Positions 34,946 to 43,278 of a DNA stretch of 64,000 bases are shown here, one piece after another (within the stretch, counting starts at the first letter, position 1; each line of letters begins with the position of its first letter). The DNA is from Amycolatopsis thermoflava N1165 (GTDB lineage Bacteria; Actinomycetota; Actinomycetes; Mycobacteriales; Pseudonocardiaceae): the NCBI RefSeq assembly GCF_000473265.1, contig NZ_KI421511.1, positions 1,911,731 through 1,975,730 of the forward strand, written 5' to 3'. The notes under the pieces were generated by a model, which did not search any database, had not been told where the DNA came from, and saw only the letters and a program-made list of their open reading frames with translations. Both the position numbers and the translations under genes were made by a program.

Positions 34946-35925
34946 CAGCTCTCCCCCGCGTGGTGGCACGCCACGAAGTGTCCGGGCGCCGACTCGCGCA
35001 GCTGGGGTTCCTCCGCCGCGCACCGCTCCGTCGCCAGCGGGCACCTCGTGCGGAAGCGGCAACCACTCGGCGGGTCGACCACCGAAGGCAGCTCACCGGC
35101 GGCCGGCACCGGCCCCGGCGCGACCTCGGGATCGGGCACCGGCACCGACTCCAGCAACATCCGCGTGTACGGGTGGGCGGGCCGGGAGTAGAGGCTCTGG
35201 GTGGGCCCGATCTCGCACACCTTGCCGAGGTAGAGCACCATCACGCGGTCGCTGACCACCTTGATCACGCCCAGGTCGTGCGAGACGAACAGCACCGTGA
35301 TCCCGTACTTCTCCTTCAGGTCCTCGATCAGGTTGAGGATCTGCGCCTGGACCGACACGTCCAACGCGGACACGGGCTCGTCGCAGATCAGCAGCTTCGG
35401 CTCCAGCACGAGGGCCCGCGCGATGCTGATGCGCTGGCACTGCCCGCCGGAGAACTGCCCGGGCCTGCGGTCGCCGACCGCCGTGGCGTCCAGCCCCACC
35501 GCGTCGAGCATCTCCGTCACCCGGGCCGACGCCGCCCGCTCGCCCCACACGCGGAGGCCTTCGGCCACGATGTCGCGCACTCGCCGCCGGGGGTTGAGCG
35601 CCGAAACCGGATCCTGCTGGATCACCTGCAACCGCTGCCGGACTCGCCGCAGGCGGCGGCCGGCCAGGCCGGTGAGATCGACGCCATCGAACCGCACCGA
35701 TCCCCGCGTCGGCGGCGGCAGCTGGAGGATCGCCCGCGCGGTGGTCGATTTGCCGCACCCCGACTCGCCGACCAGGCCCAGCGTCTCGCCCTCCCGCACG
35801 TCGAAGCTCAGGCCCGACACGGCGTGCGCGACCTTGCCGCGCGTCAGCGGATACTCGACGTGCAGGTCCTCCACTCGCAACAGCGCATCGCCCTCGCGCA
35901 GCGCCGCGGTTCCGGAACCGGCCAT
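34945..35925 (-). CDS. Oligopeptide-type ABC transporter ATP-binding protein (OppF)
   Basis: A 326-residue ATPase: Walker A GESGCGKST, signature FSGGQCQRISIARAL, Walker B LLICDEPVSALDVSVQ, and the C-terminal oligopeptide/dipeptide transporter region with the conserved CRFRTRCPLATERC cysteines (a 4Fe-4S-like motif common in this family). The ATG at 35925 overlaps the oppD stop by one base; the longer upstream frame is a shadow. Confidence 0.88.
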   Translation of the reverse strand: MAGSGTAALREGDALLRVEDLHVEYPLTRGKVAHAVSGLSFDVREGETLGLVGESGCGKSTTARAILQLPPPTRGSVRFDGVDLTGLAGRRLRRVRQRLQVIQQDPVSALNPRRRVRDIVAEGLRVWGERAASARVTEMLDAVGLDATAVGDRRPGQFSGGQCQRISIARALVLEPKLLICDEPVSALDVSVQAQILNLIEDLKEKYGITVLFVSHDLGVIKVVSDRVMVLYLGKVCEIGPTQSLYSRPAHPYTRMLLESVPVPDPEVAPGPVPAAGELPSVVDPPSGCRFRTRCPLATERCAAEEPQLRESAPGHFVACHHAGES

Positions 35926-36908
35926 CAGGCGTCCCCCTTCCCGGCCGGGTTGTGACAGGCGACCAGGTGGCCCCCGCCGATGTCCGTCAACTGGGGAACC
36001 CGCTCGCGGCAGCGGTCCAGCGCATGCGCGCACCGTGGCGCGAACCGGCAGCCCGGTGGTGGGTCGACCAGGTCGGGCGGCCGGCCCGGAATGGCTTCGA
36101 GCCGGGTGTGCGGCGCGAACTCCACCCGCGGGGTCGACCGCAGCAGACCGTCGGTGTAGCGGTGCCGGACCGCCCGGAAGAGGTCCTTCGTCTCCGCCGA
36201 CTCGACCATGCGCCCGGCGTACATCACCGCCACCCGGTCGGTGTGGCCGGCGACCACGCCGAGGTCGTGGCTGATCAGGATCATGGACATCCCCCGTTCC
36301 TGCTGCAGGGTGCGCAGCAGCTCGAGGATCTGCCGCTGGACCGTGACGTCGAGCGCGGTGGTCGGCTCGTCGGCGATGAGCAGCCGCGGCTCACACGACA
36401 GCGCGATCGCGATCATCACGCGTTGCCGCATGCCGCCCGACAACTCGTGCGGGTACTGCCGGAGCCTGCGCACCGGATCGGCGATGCCCACCTGGGCCAG
36501 CAGGTCCGCCGCCGCCTCCCGGGCCGCCTTGCGGCCGCGCCCCAGGTGCTGCCGTTGCGGGTCCGCGATCTGATCCCCGATGCGCCGCACCGGGTTCAGC
36601 GACGTCGCCGGGTCCTGGAAGATCATCGCCAGCTGCGGGCCCCACAACTTTCGGGCCTCGGCGGGCGGCAGGGAGAGGATGTCCCGGCCCCGCCACTCGA
36701 TGCGCGATCCGGCGCCGACCGACGCGGTGGCGGGAAGCAGGTCCATCACGGTCCGCACCAGCACCGACTTGCCCGATCCGGACTCCCCGACGATGCCCAG
36801 GCACTCCCCCTCGTCGAGTTGGAACGACACGCCGTCCACAGCGCGCACCGCACCTCGCGACGTCCGGAAGTCGGTGTGCAGGTCGTGCACCGCCAGCAAC
36901 GGGTTCAC
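35925..36908 (-). CDS. Oligopeptide-type ABC transporter ATP-binding protein (OppD)
   Basis: A 327-residue ATPase partner of OppF. Walker A is GESGSGKS, the signature ELSGGMRQRVMIAIALS, Walker B LLIADEPTTALDVTVQ, with the C-terminal CRFAPRCAHALDRC cysteine motif. The GTG at 36908 makes a GTGA overlap with the oppC stop. OppD and OppF form the heterodimeric motor of the importer. Confidence 0.9.
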   Translation of the reverse strand: MNPLLAVHDLHTDFRTSRGAVRAVDGVSFQLDEGECLGIVGESGSGKSVLVRTVMDLLPATASVGAGSRIEWRGRDILSLPPAEARKLWGPQLAMIFQDPATSLNPVRRIGDQIADPQRQHLGRGRKAAREAAADLLAQVGIADPVRRLRQYPHELSGGMRQRVMIAIALSCEPRLLIADEPTTALDVTVQRQILELLRTLQQERGMSMILISHDLGVVAGHTDRVAVMYAGRMVESAETKDLFRAVRHRYTDGLLRSTPRVEFAPHTRLEAIPGRPPDLVDPPPGCRFAPRCAHALDRCRERVPQLTDIGGGHLVACHNPAGKGDA

Positions 36909-37795
36909 CGGACCTCCCCTGCGCTACGCGGGTCCCAGTGCCGGCGCGTCCAGTCGCCGACCCGGTTGAGGGCCAGGACCGTCAGGAACAACACCGCGCC
37001 CGGGCCGAAGACGAGATGCGGGTGGTCGCGGAAGTCCTGCTGCCCGGCCGCGATCATGTTGCCCCACGTCGGTTCCGGACGCTGGATGCCCAGCCCCAGG
37101 AAGCTCAGCGACGCCTCCGCCACGACCAGCACCGCGACCACGATGAAGGCGTACGACAACGCCGACAGGGCGACGTTGGGCACCAGTTCGCGGAACAGGA
37201 TGCGCGACCCGCGCGCACCGAGCGCCCTGGCCGCGAACACGAACGGCCGTTGCGCGTAGACCATCGTGTTCGCCCGGGCGATCCGGAAGAACGTCGGCAC
37301 CGCGAGCACGCCGAGCACGATCGTCGTGGTGCCCACCGCCGGATGGACGACCGAGGCGAGCGCCAGCAGCAGCACCAGCGGCGGGAAGGCCAGCAACGCG
37401 TCGTTGCCGAGGTTGAGGACGCCGTCGACCTTGCCCCGGTAGTAGCCGGCCACCACGCCGAGCAGACCGCCGACCACCAGGCCCAGTGCCGCCGCGCCCA
37501 GCCCCACGACCAGTGACACCCGGGCGCCGAACACCACCCCGGTCAGCACGTCCAGCCCCTGCCGGTCCGTGCCCAGCGGATGCGCTGAGAACAGATCGAC
37601 GCCCTGCAGGATCGGCTCATCGAGGGCGCGAGCCGGGTCCCGCCCCTCGGGCAGCGGCAGGACGTCGGCCAGCGCCGCGGCGAACGCGACGATCCCGAGC
37701 CAGACCACGGCGGGCCAGACGCCCAGGCGCGGTAACCGCCGCCACTTCGCTGTGGTGCCGGCGGTGGACGAGGGGGCGAAGTCAAGTGCGGCCAT
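36905..37795 (-). CDS. Oligopeptide-type ABC transporter permease (OppC)
   Basis: A 296-residue permease with about six helices. The N-terminal cytoplasmic segment is followed by HPLGTDRQGLDVLTGVVFGAR, the OppC family motif. The EAA-like coupling loop AARALGARGSRILFRELVPN is visible. The ATG at 37795 (MAALDF) overlaps oppB by 14 bases; a GTG further upstream is possible but less likely. Confidence 0.86.
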   Translation of the reverse strand: MAALDFAPSSTAGTTAKWRRLPRLGVWPAVVWLGIVAFAAALADVLPLPEGRDPARALDEPILQGVDLFSAHPLGTDRQGLDVLTGVVFGARVSLVVGLGAAALGLVVGGLLGVVAGYYRGKVDGVLNLGNDALLAFPPLVLLLALASVVHPAVGTTTIVLGVLAVPTFFRIARANTMVYAQRPFVFAARALGARGSRILFRELVPNVALSALSYAFIVVAVLVVAEASLSFLGLGIQRPEPTWGNMIAAGQQDFRDHPHLVFGPGAVLFLTVLALNRVGDWTRRHWDPRSAGEVR

Positions 37796-38894
37796 GACGT
37801 GTCCTCGGGTCAAGTGCGAGGTAGGCGAGGTCGACGAGCGCGTTGACCACCACGTAGAGCGTGGCGATCAGCAGCACCGCGGCTTGCAGCACGAGGTACT
37901 CCTTCTTGGCCACCGCGTCGACGATGAGCGTGCCCATCCCCGGCAGCCGGAAGATGGTTTCCACGATCACCGTGCCGCCGAGCAACCGGCCGAAGCTGAT
38001 CCCGGCGACCGTGATGAGGGAGAACGACGACGGGCGCAGCGCCTCCTTGACCAGGATGTGCCGCACCGGCATGCCCTTGGCCCGCGCGGCGAGAACGAAG
38101 TCCTCCTGGAGAGTCGTGGCCATGTCGTTGCGCAACAGCCGGGTCAGCTGGGCGCTTTCCACCAGCGCCAGGGTGAGCACCGGCAGGAACACGCTGCGCA
38201 GGTTGTCACCGATCCCCGCGGTGCCGATCCGGGCGAAACCCTGCCGCGGGAACGACGGAAGCACCAGGACCAGCACGATCCCGCCGGCCAGCACCGCCCC
38301 GGCCAGCGCCACCCGCCGCCACGGCGCGTTGCGATGGCGCCCGGCCACCGCCGCGTAGGCGATCGAGAACGCGGCGATGGCAGCCACACCCACGATCAGG
38401 CCCTTCACCACCCCCGGCCGGAACACCACGAAGAAGATCAGCAGCAGCGCCAGCAGGAAGCTCGGCACCGAGATCAGGCCAAATGACGCCGCGGTCGTGA
38501 CCCGGTCGAACCCGCGCCCGAACCGATGGGCCGACCAGGACGCGACCGGCACGCTGATGACCAGCGACAGCACCGTGGCCAGCACCGCGATCTCGACGGT
38601 GACCGGTAGCCGGGCCGCGATCAGGTCGGCGACGTCCTGCACGGGCGGCACGAAGGTCCGCCCGAAGTCGCCGTGCAGCAGACCGCCGAGCCAGTCCAGG
38701 TACCGGGTCACGGCCGGGCGGTCGACGCCCAGCGCCGCCCGCACCTGCGCGTACTGCTCCGGCGTGCCCTCCGGTCCCACCACGGCGACCGCGGGATCGC
38801 CGGGCACCAGGTCGATGAGCACCGCCGTGCCGATGCTGACCAGGACCAGCACCGGCACGACGCGGAGCACGATCCTCGCGACTCCACCGATCAT
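37782..38894 (-). CDS. Oligopeptide-type ABC transporter permease (OppB)
   Basis: A 370-residue permease, longer than the usual 310-330 because of an insertion with an extra hydrophobic hairpin around residues 155-215. The N-terminal PGDPAVAVVGPEGTPEQ, GDFGRTF and the coupling loop AARAKGMPVRHILVKEALRPSS are typical OppB. It is nine bases downstream of oppA. Confidence 0.86.
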   Translation of the reverse strand: MIGGVARIVLRVVPVLVLVSIGTAVLIDLVPGDPAVAVVGPEGTPEQYAQVRAALGVDRPAVTRYLDWLGGLLHGDFGRTFVPPVQDVADLIAARLPVTVEIAVLATVLSLVISVPVASWSAHRFGRGFDRVTTAASFGLISVPSFLLALLLIFFVVFRPGVVKGLIVGVAAIAAFSIAYAAVAGRHRNAPWRRVALAGAVLAGGIVLVLVLPSFPRQGFARIGTAGIGDNLRSVFLPVLTLALVESAQLTRLLRNDMATTLQEDFVLAARAKGMPVRHILVKEALRPSSFSLITVAGISFGRLLGGTVIVETIFRLPGMGTLIVDAVAKKEYLVLQAAVLLIATLYVVVNALVDLAYLALDPRTRHGRT

Positions 38895-38903
38895 CGCCGG
38901 CCC

Positions 38904-40496
38904 TCAGGACCCGTCGCTGACGAAGGCCTTGTCGAACCGGACGATGCTGCCCCGGCTCAGCTGCAGACCGCCGACGCGGTCACGGTGGACGACGGACTCC
39001 TCGACCGCCGCCAGGTTGGCCGCGAAGGGGTCGGCGTTGAACGCCAGCTGCATCTGGCCCAGGACGGCCTTTTTCTCGTCCGTCGACGCCGCGGCCCGCA
39101 ACTCGCCCAGCTCGTGGTCGATGTCCGGATTGCGGTAGCTGTAGTAGTTCGCGGGCGACGCGCTGTTGAGCTGGCGGTTGATCGACGCCCAGGTCCCTTC
39201 CGCGAAGAACTGCGGCCCCCACAGCGCGAGCTCGTAGTCCCGATCGACGGTCACCCGCTTGATGACGTCCTGCAGCGGCTGGGAGGTGTCCATGCGAACG
39301 GTGAAGCCGACCGATTCCAGTTGAGCCTTGACCGCGATGGCCTCGTTCACGCGTGTGGGCGTGTTGTCGGCGACCAGGCTGATCGTGCCGTCCCACCCGG
39401 CGGCCCGGGCCTGCGCGACCAGCTGCCGGGCGAGCGCCGGGTCGTGGGCCGGACCCTGCTCCCCGCCGTAGAGACCGGGCGTGTCCGGGTGGACCAGCGC
39501 CGAAGTGGCCGGTGCGGTGCCGTTGAAGACGCGCTGGTTGACGCCCTGCGGGTCGACGGCAGCCACCACCGCCCGCCGCACGGTCAGGTTCGCGGTCGCC
39601 TTGCCCGCCGCGCTGTTCATGATCACGCCCTCGCCGTAGTTGATCAGCGTGGACAGGTCGTGGTACCCGGCCTGCCGGGCCTCGGCGATCACCTGCGGCT
39701 CCCGGAGGAAGGCCACGTCGAGCTCGCCGTTGGCCAACGCCTGGTAGGTCGCCTCCGCGCCGGCGACACGCACGAAGCGCAGCGTCTGGACGCACACCGG
39801 GCCACCCCAGTAGTCCGGTTTGGCCTTGAGCACGATCTCCTCACCAGGCGCGTAGCGCTCCACCTCGTACGGCCCGACGCCACCCCCGGCGGGGTTCTTC
39901 GCGAATCCGTCCGCACCGCGCTGCTGCACCACGCGCGGGTTGGTGATCATGCCGACGTCGGTCGCGAGCACGTGCGGGAAATCGGGGTACGGCGCGTTGA
40001 GCGTGAACCTGACCGTGTGCGGGTCGACGACGTCGACCGCGGAGACGACCGCGACCTCGCCCCGCGAGGCCTGGGCGTTGTCCGGCGCCTGGTGGCGCGC
40101 GATGCTGGCCTTGACGTCGTCCGCGGTCAGGGGATCCCCGTTGCCGAACTTGACGCCCGGGCGCAGCGTCAGGGTCCAGTGGACGAATCCGGCGTCCGGT
40201 TCGAGTGACTGCGCCACCCGCGGTTCGTAGGCCTGCTTGGTCGCGTTCCAGTCGATCAGTGTGTCGAACAACGCGGTGATTTCCGTGCCGCCGGTCACGG
40301 CGTTGCCCGGCTGTCCCACCGGGTCGAGCCCGCGTGGTTCGGAGTAGGTGCCCATCGTGACGGTCCCGCCGGCCCGGTCCGGCGTGCACGTGCCGTCTGC
40401 CGCGGCCGAGCCGCCGTCCTGGCCGCTCCCACACGCGGTGGCGAGTGTGACCAGTACTGCCCCCGAGAGTGCCGCGACGCTGCGTTTGCCTCTCAT
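38904..40496 (-). CDS. Oligopeptide-type ABC transporter solute-binding lipoprotein (OppA/family 5)
   Basis: A 530-residue extracytoplasmic receptor. The signal peptide ends at a lipobox-like ATAC (Cys22); the mature fold is SBP family 5 (GTYSEPRGLDPVGQPGNA, then VHWTLTLRPGVKFGNGDPLTADDV). A GGAAGAGG site precedes the ATG at 40496. Family 5 receptors bind peptides but also nickel, sugars and other ligands. Control by the steroid-type operator suggests a non-peptide ligand such as a bile-acid or steroid conjugate; this is inference. Confidence 0.88.
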   Translation of the reverse strand: MRGKRSVAALSGAVLVTLATACGSGQDGGSAAADGTCTPDRAGGTVTMGTYSEPRGLDPVGQPGNAVTGGTEITALFDTLIDWNATKQAYEPRVAQSLEPDAGFVHWTLTLRPGVKFGNGDPLTADDVKASIARHQAPDNAQASRGEVAVVSAVDVVDPHTVRFTLNAPYPDFPHVLATDVGMITNPRVVQQRGADGFAKNPAGGGVGPYEVERYAPGEEIVLKAKPDYWGGPVCVQTLRFVRVAGAEATYQALANGELDVAFLREPQVIAEARQAGYHDLSTLINYGEGVIMNSAAGKATANLTVRRAVVAAVDPQGVNQRVFNGTAPATSALVHPDTPGLYGGEQGPAHDPALARQLVAQARAAGWDGTISLVADNTPTRVNEAIAVKAQLESVGFTVRMDTSQPLQDVIKRVTVDRDYELALWGPQFFAEGTWASINRQLNSASPANYYSYRNPDIDHELGELRAAASTDEKKAVLGQMQLAFNADPFAANLAAVEESVVHRDRVGGLQLSRGSIVRFDKAFVSDGS

Positions 40497-40541
40497 GGCT
40501 GCCTCTTCCTGTCAGCCGCCGAGCCCGGCGGCGCGGAGTTG

Positions 40542-40559
40542 AGCAAGCATGCGCTTGGT
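40542..40559. promoter_or_regulatory. KstR2-like operator of the Opp operon
   Basis: AGCAAGCATGCGCTTGGT contains the conserved outer CAAG/CTTG arms; its inner 14-mer has one mismatch (CATG). Minus-strand -35 TTGACG (40597-40592) and -10 GATTCT (40574-40569), 17 bp apart, place the site at the transcription start. Confidence 0.75.
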
Positions 40560-40649
40560 TGAGTAGGAAGAATCCGCGATGGAGGGCCGCGCGTCAACAG
40601 TCGCGACCCAAGCTTGACCTTGCCGCCGGGCCATCCGCCGCCTACGCTG

Positions 40650-40667
40650 ACCAAGCGAGCGCTTGGT
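40650..40667. promoter_or_regulatory. KstR2-like operator of fadD3
   Basis: ACCAAGCGAGCGCTTGGT is the best full-length 18-mer, with perfect ACCAAG/CTTGGT arms. Plus-strand -35 TTGCCG (40620-40625) and -10 TACGCT (40643-40648), 17 bp apart, end two bases before it. Its geometry matches the promoter at 28592-28638. Confidence 0.8.
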
Positions 40668-40687
40668 TTCTCGACGAGGAGGGCCGC

Positions 40688-42313
40688 TTGAAACCGATAC
40701 CCAGCTGGGGAACCGTGCCGCGGATGCTGCGGGCGACCGCCGAGGAACGTCCGGACACCGTGGTCTGCCTCGACGGCGACGTCCGGCTCACTCAACGGGA
40801 TCTTCGCGCATTCGCCGCGCGGGTGGCCAGGTCACTGATCGCACTCGGCGTCGGCCCCGGTGACCGGGTGGCGGTGTGGGCGCCCAACACCTGGGAGTGG
40901 GTCGTCACCGCGTTCGGGATCTGGGACGCCGGGGCGATCATCGTGCCGTTGTCCACCCGCGGCAAGGGCATCGAGACCGCCGAGCTGCTGCGCCGGACCG
41001 GGTGCTCGGTGCTGGTCACGACCGAGGGGTTCCTCGGCCGGTCCTCGGTGGACATGCTGGCCGAGGTCGCCGGTCCGGCGCGGGGCGAACTGCCCTTCGC
41101 GGACCTGCCGGAGTTGCGCCACGTCGTCGTGCTGGGCACCCCGCGCACCGGGCCGGGGCTGCTGCCCTGGCCCGAGTTCCTCGCCGCGGGCGAGGCCATC
41201 ACCCGCGCCCACGCCGAGGATCGCGCGCTGGCGGTGGAACCGGGCGATCCGTTCGAGATCCTGTGCACCTCCGGGACTACCGGCGCGCCCAAGGGCGTGG
41301 TTCTCGACGGCAGCCAGATCATGCGCGCCTACTGGGACTGGGCCGAGGTGATCCGGCTCGGGGCAGGCGACCGGTACCCGATCGTGAGCCCGTTCGCCCA
41401 CGGGTTCGGCATCAACGCCGGGCTGCTGGTCTGCGTCCAGCGCGGCGCCACGATGGTGCCGGTCCCGGTCTTCAACCCCGACGCCGCGTTCGACCTCATC
41501 GAGGACAACCGGCTGAGCGTCCTGGCCGGACCGCCGAGCTTGTTCGCCCGCATGCTGGGCCGCCCCGACCTCCCGCGGCGCGACCTGTCGTCGTTGCGGG
41601 TGGCGGTCGTCGGCGCGGCCACCGTCCCCACCGAGCTGGTGCGCGCGATGCAGACGACCATGGGTTTCGAACAGGTCGTCAACGCCTACGGCCTGATCGA
41701 AGGTTCGTGCGTGACGATGACCCGGGCGGAGGACCCACCGAAGACGATCGCAGCCACCGCCGGGCGCCCCATGCCCGGCGTCCAAGTACGCATCGCCGGC
41801 GACGACGAACAGCCCCTGCCCGCCGGGGAACGCGGCGAGATCCTTGTCCGTGGCTACGGGGTCATGCACGGCTACTGGAACGCGCCGGATCTGACCGCGG
41901 CCGCGATCAACGACGACGGCTGGCTGCGGACGGGCGACATCGGGGTCCTCGACGAGGCAGGGAACCTGTCCATCGTGGACCGGAAGAAGGAGATGTTCAT
42001 CTGCAACGGGTTCAACGCCTACCCGGCGGAGATCGAGAACCTGCTGCTGCACAATGACGCCCTCGACCAGGTCGCCGTGGTCGCGGTCGACGACGCGACG
42101 CAGGGCGAGGTGGCCTGGGCCTACGCGGTGCCGGCGCCGGGCGCGGATCCCGACGAGGAAGCCGTCATCACCTGGGCCAGGAACACGATGTCGAACTACA
42201 AGGTCCCCCGGCGGGTGGTGTTCGTCCCGCAACTCCCGACGACGCCGAACGGCAAGATCGACAAGGCGAAGCTGCGCGAGGCGGCGAGGGCGAACCTGAC
42301 ACGGGCAACGTGA
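40688..42313 (+). CDS. fadD3: Acyl-CoA synthetase, FadD3-like (HIP-CoA ligase candidate)
   Basis: A 541-residue AMP-forming CoA ligase. Motifs: A3 CTSGTTGAPKG (about 193-203), YPIVSPFAHGFGINAG, AYGLIEGSC, GWLRTGDIGVLDEAGNLSIVDRKK and the C-terminal catalytic Lys523 in PNGKIDK. The segment DRVAVWAPNTWEWVVTAFGIWDAGA closely resembles M. tuberculosis FadD3, which activates HIP. The start is the TTG at 40688: GAGGAGG lies at 40676-40682 with a 5-base spacing, and longer frames would cross the operator. It is away from fadE30 here, unlike in M. tuberculosis. Confidence 0.75.
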   Translation: MKPIPSWGTVPRMLRATAEERPDTVVCLDGDVRLTQRDLRAFAARVARSLIALGVGPGDRVAVWAPNTWEWVVTAFGIWDAGAIIVPLSTRGKGIETAELLRRTGCSVLVTTEGFLGRSSVDMLAEVAGPARGELPFADLPELRHVVVLGTPRTGPGLLPWPEFLAAGEAITRAHAEDRALAVEPGDPFEILCTSGTTGAPKGVVLDGSQIMRAYWDWAEVIRLGAGDRYPIVSPFAHGFGINAGLLVCVQRGATMVPVPVFNPDAAFDLIEDNRLSVLAGPPSLFARMLGRPDLPRRDLSSLRVAVVGAATVPTELVRAMQTTMGFEQVVNAYGLIEGSCVTMTRAEDPPKTIAATAGRPMPGVQVRIAGDDEQPLPAGERGEILVRGYGVMHGYWNAPDLTAAAINDDGWLRTGDIGVLDEAGNLSIVDRKKEMFICNGFNAYPAEIENLLLHNDALDQVAVVAVDDATQGEVAWAYAVPAPGADPDEEAVITWARNTMSNYKVPRRVVFVPQLPTTPNGKIDKAKLREAARANLTRAT

Positions 42314-43157
42314 GGTTGCGAACGGCATCGACTCTCTGGATGGGCACAGTCGGTACGGCTGTGCCCATCGGTGAACGACTGCGCCTGGCGGCCGCATGCG
42401 GCTACGACAGCACCTCTGCGCTTCCCACCGAAATTGCCAAGAACCCGCGCCGCTTGCGGACGCTCGCCGAGTCCCTGGGAATCGAGCTGATCGCGCTCGA
42501 TCCCCTGGTCTCGTGGCTGCCGAACTGGGAGCCGCTTCCCGGGGCGCGCGGCGATTCCGTCCGGCAGGCCTTCATGACCGCCATGAACGGGCTCGACGTG
42601 AGCCGGGTTCTGCAGATCGCGGCGTCCTCCGGGTGCACGGGAGTGTCGGCCGTGGAGCCATACGCCGGCGCGTACCGGTGGACCGGGGCGGTGTGGCGTT
42701 CGCAGCGCTCTGCGACCGGGCGGCCGAACACGGCCTCGTGGTGCGCCTCGAGCCGATGCCCTACAGCGGAATTCCCGACTACGAGTCGGCGTTGTCGATC
42801 ATACGGGCAGCAGGTCGCGCGAACAGCGGGCTCGTCCTGGACACCTGGCACTTCTTCCGTGGCGGCTCCAGCCTGCCGTCGCTGGATGACCTTCCCCTCG
42901 AACACCTCGTGGTCCAACTGTCCGACGCCCCGGCCGCGCCGGAGGCCGACCTGTGGGCGGAAGCCTCGCAGCGCCGGTTGTTGCCGGGCGCGGGCGCGCT
43001 CGACCTGCGAGGCGTTCTCAAAGCTCTGCGAGAACGCGGGTTTTCCGGTCCGGTCGGGCCCGAGGTCGTCTCGACCGGCCTGTGGTCGTTGGGGGCCGCC
43101 GAAGCGGCCCGGCAGGCGGCTGCGGCCTGCCGGGCGCTGCTCGATGCATCGCCCTGA
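42310..43157 (+). pseudogene. Sugar phosphate isomerase/epimerase-like TIM barrel, frameshifted
   Basis: It starts with a GTG overlapping the fadD3 TGA (GTGA). The first frame has the AP-endonuclease-2/IolE-like pattern (RLAAACGYDSTSALPTEI) and reads to YAGAYRWTG. The sequence then continues in another frame as GVAFAALCDRAAEHGLVVRL, then EPMPYSGIPDY, VLDTWHFFRGG and GFSGPVGPEVVSTG, which hold the conserved metal-ligand region. The break lies near 42690. Repaired, it would be about 280 residues. It may be a true pseudogene or a sequencing error; the function was probably isomerisation or dehydration of a small polyol or acyl substrate. Confidence 0.7.
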
Positions 43158-43204
43158 TCGAGCGAGCCGGTCGCTCACAGCTCAGTGCGGCCGGCAAGGG
43201 GTCC

Positions 43205-43278
43205 GGTGGCCGCCGGGCGCCGGCGGGATCGCCCCCGTCAGGCGATCCCGCCGGCATGGTCGTCACCCGGCGGCCACC
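43205..43278. terminator. Nested double hairpin between convergent operons
   Basis: An inner perfect 15-bp stem (43219-43233 with 43241-43255, 7-base loop) is enclosed by an outer perfect 13-bp stem (43205-43217 with 43266-43278). The right outer arm includes the last codons of the flavin reductase gene. It lies between the ends of the (+) fadD3 operon and the (-) nine-gene operon, so it can serve both directions. Confidence 0.75.

Noticed and set aside
40469..40687. N-terminal extension of the FadD3-like protein
   Set aside because: The frame is open but crosses a promoter and an operator; its residues have no family similarity.
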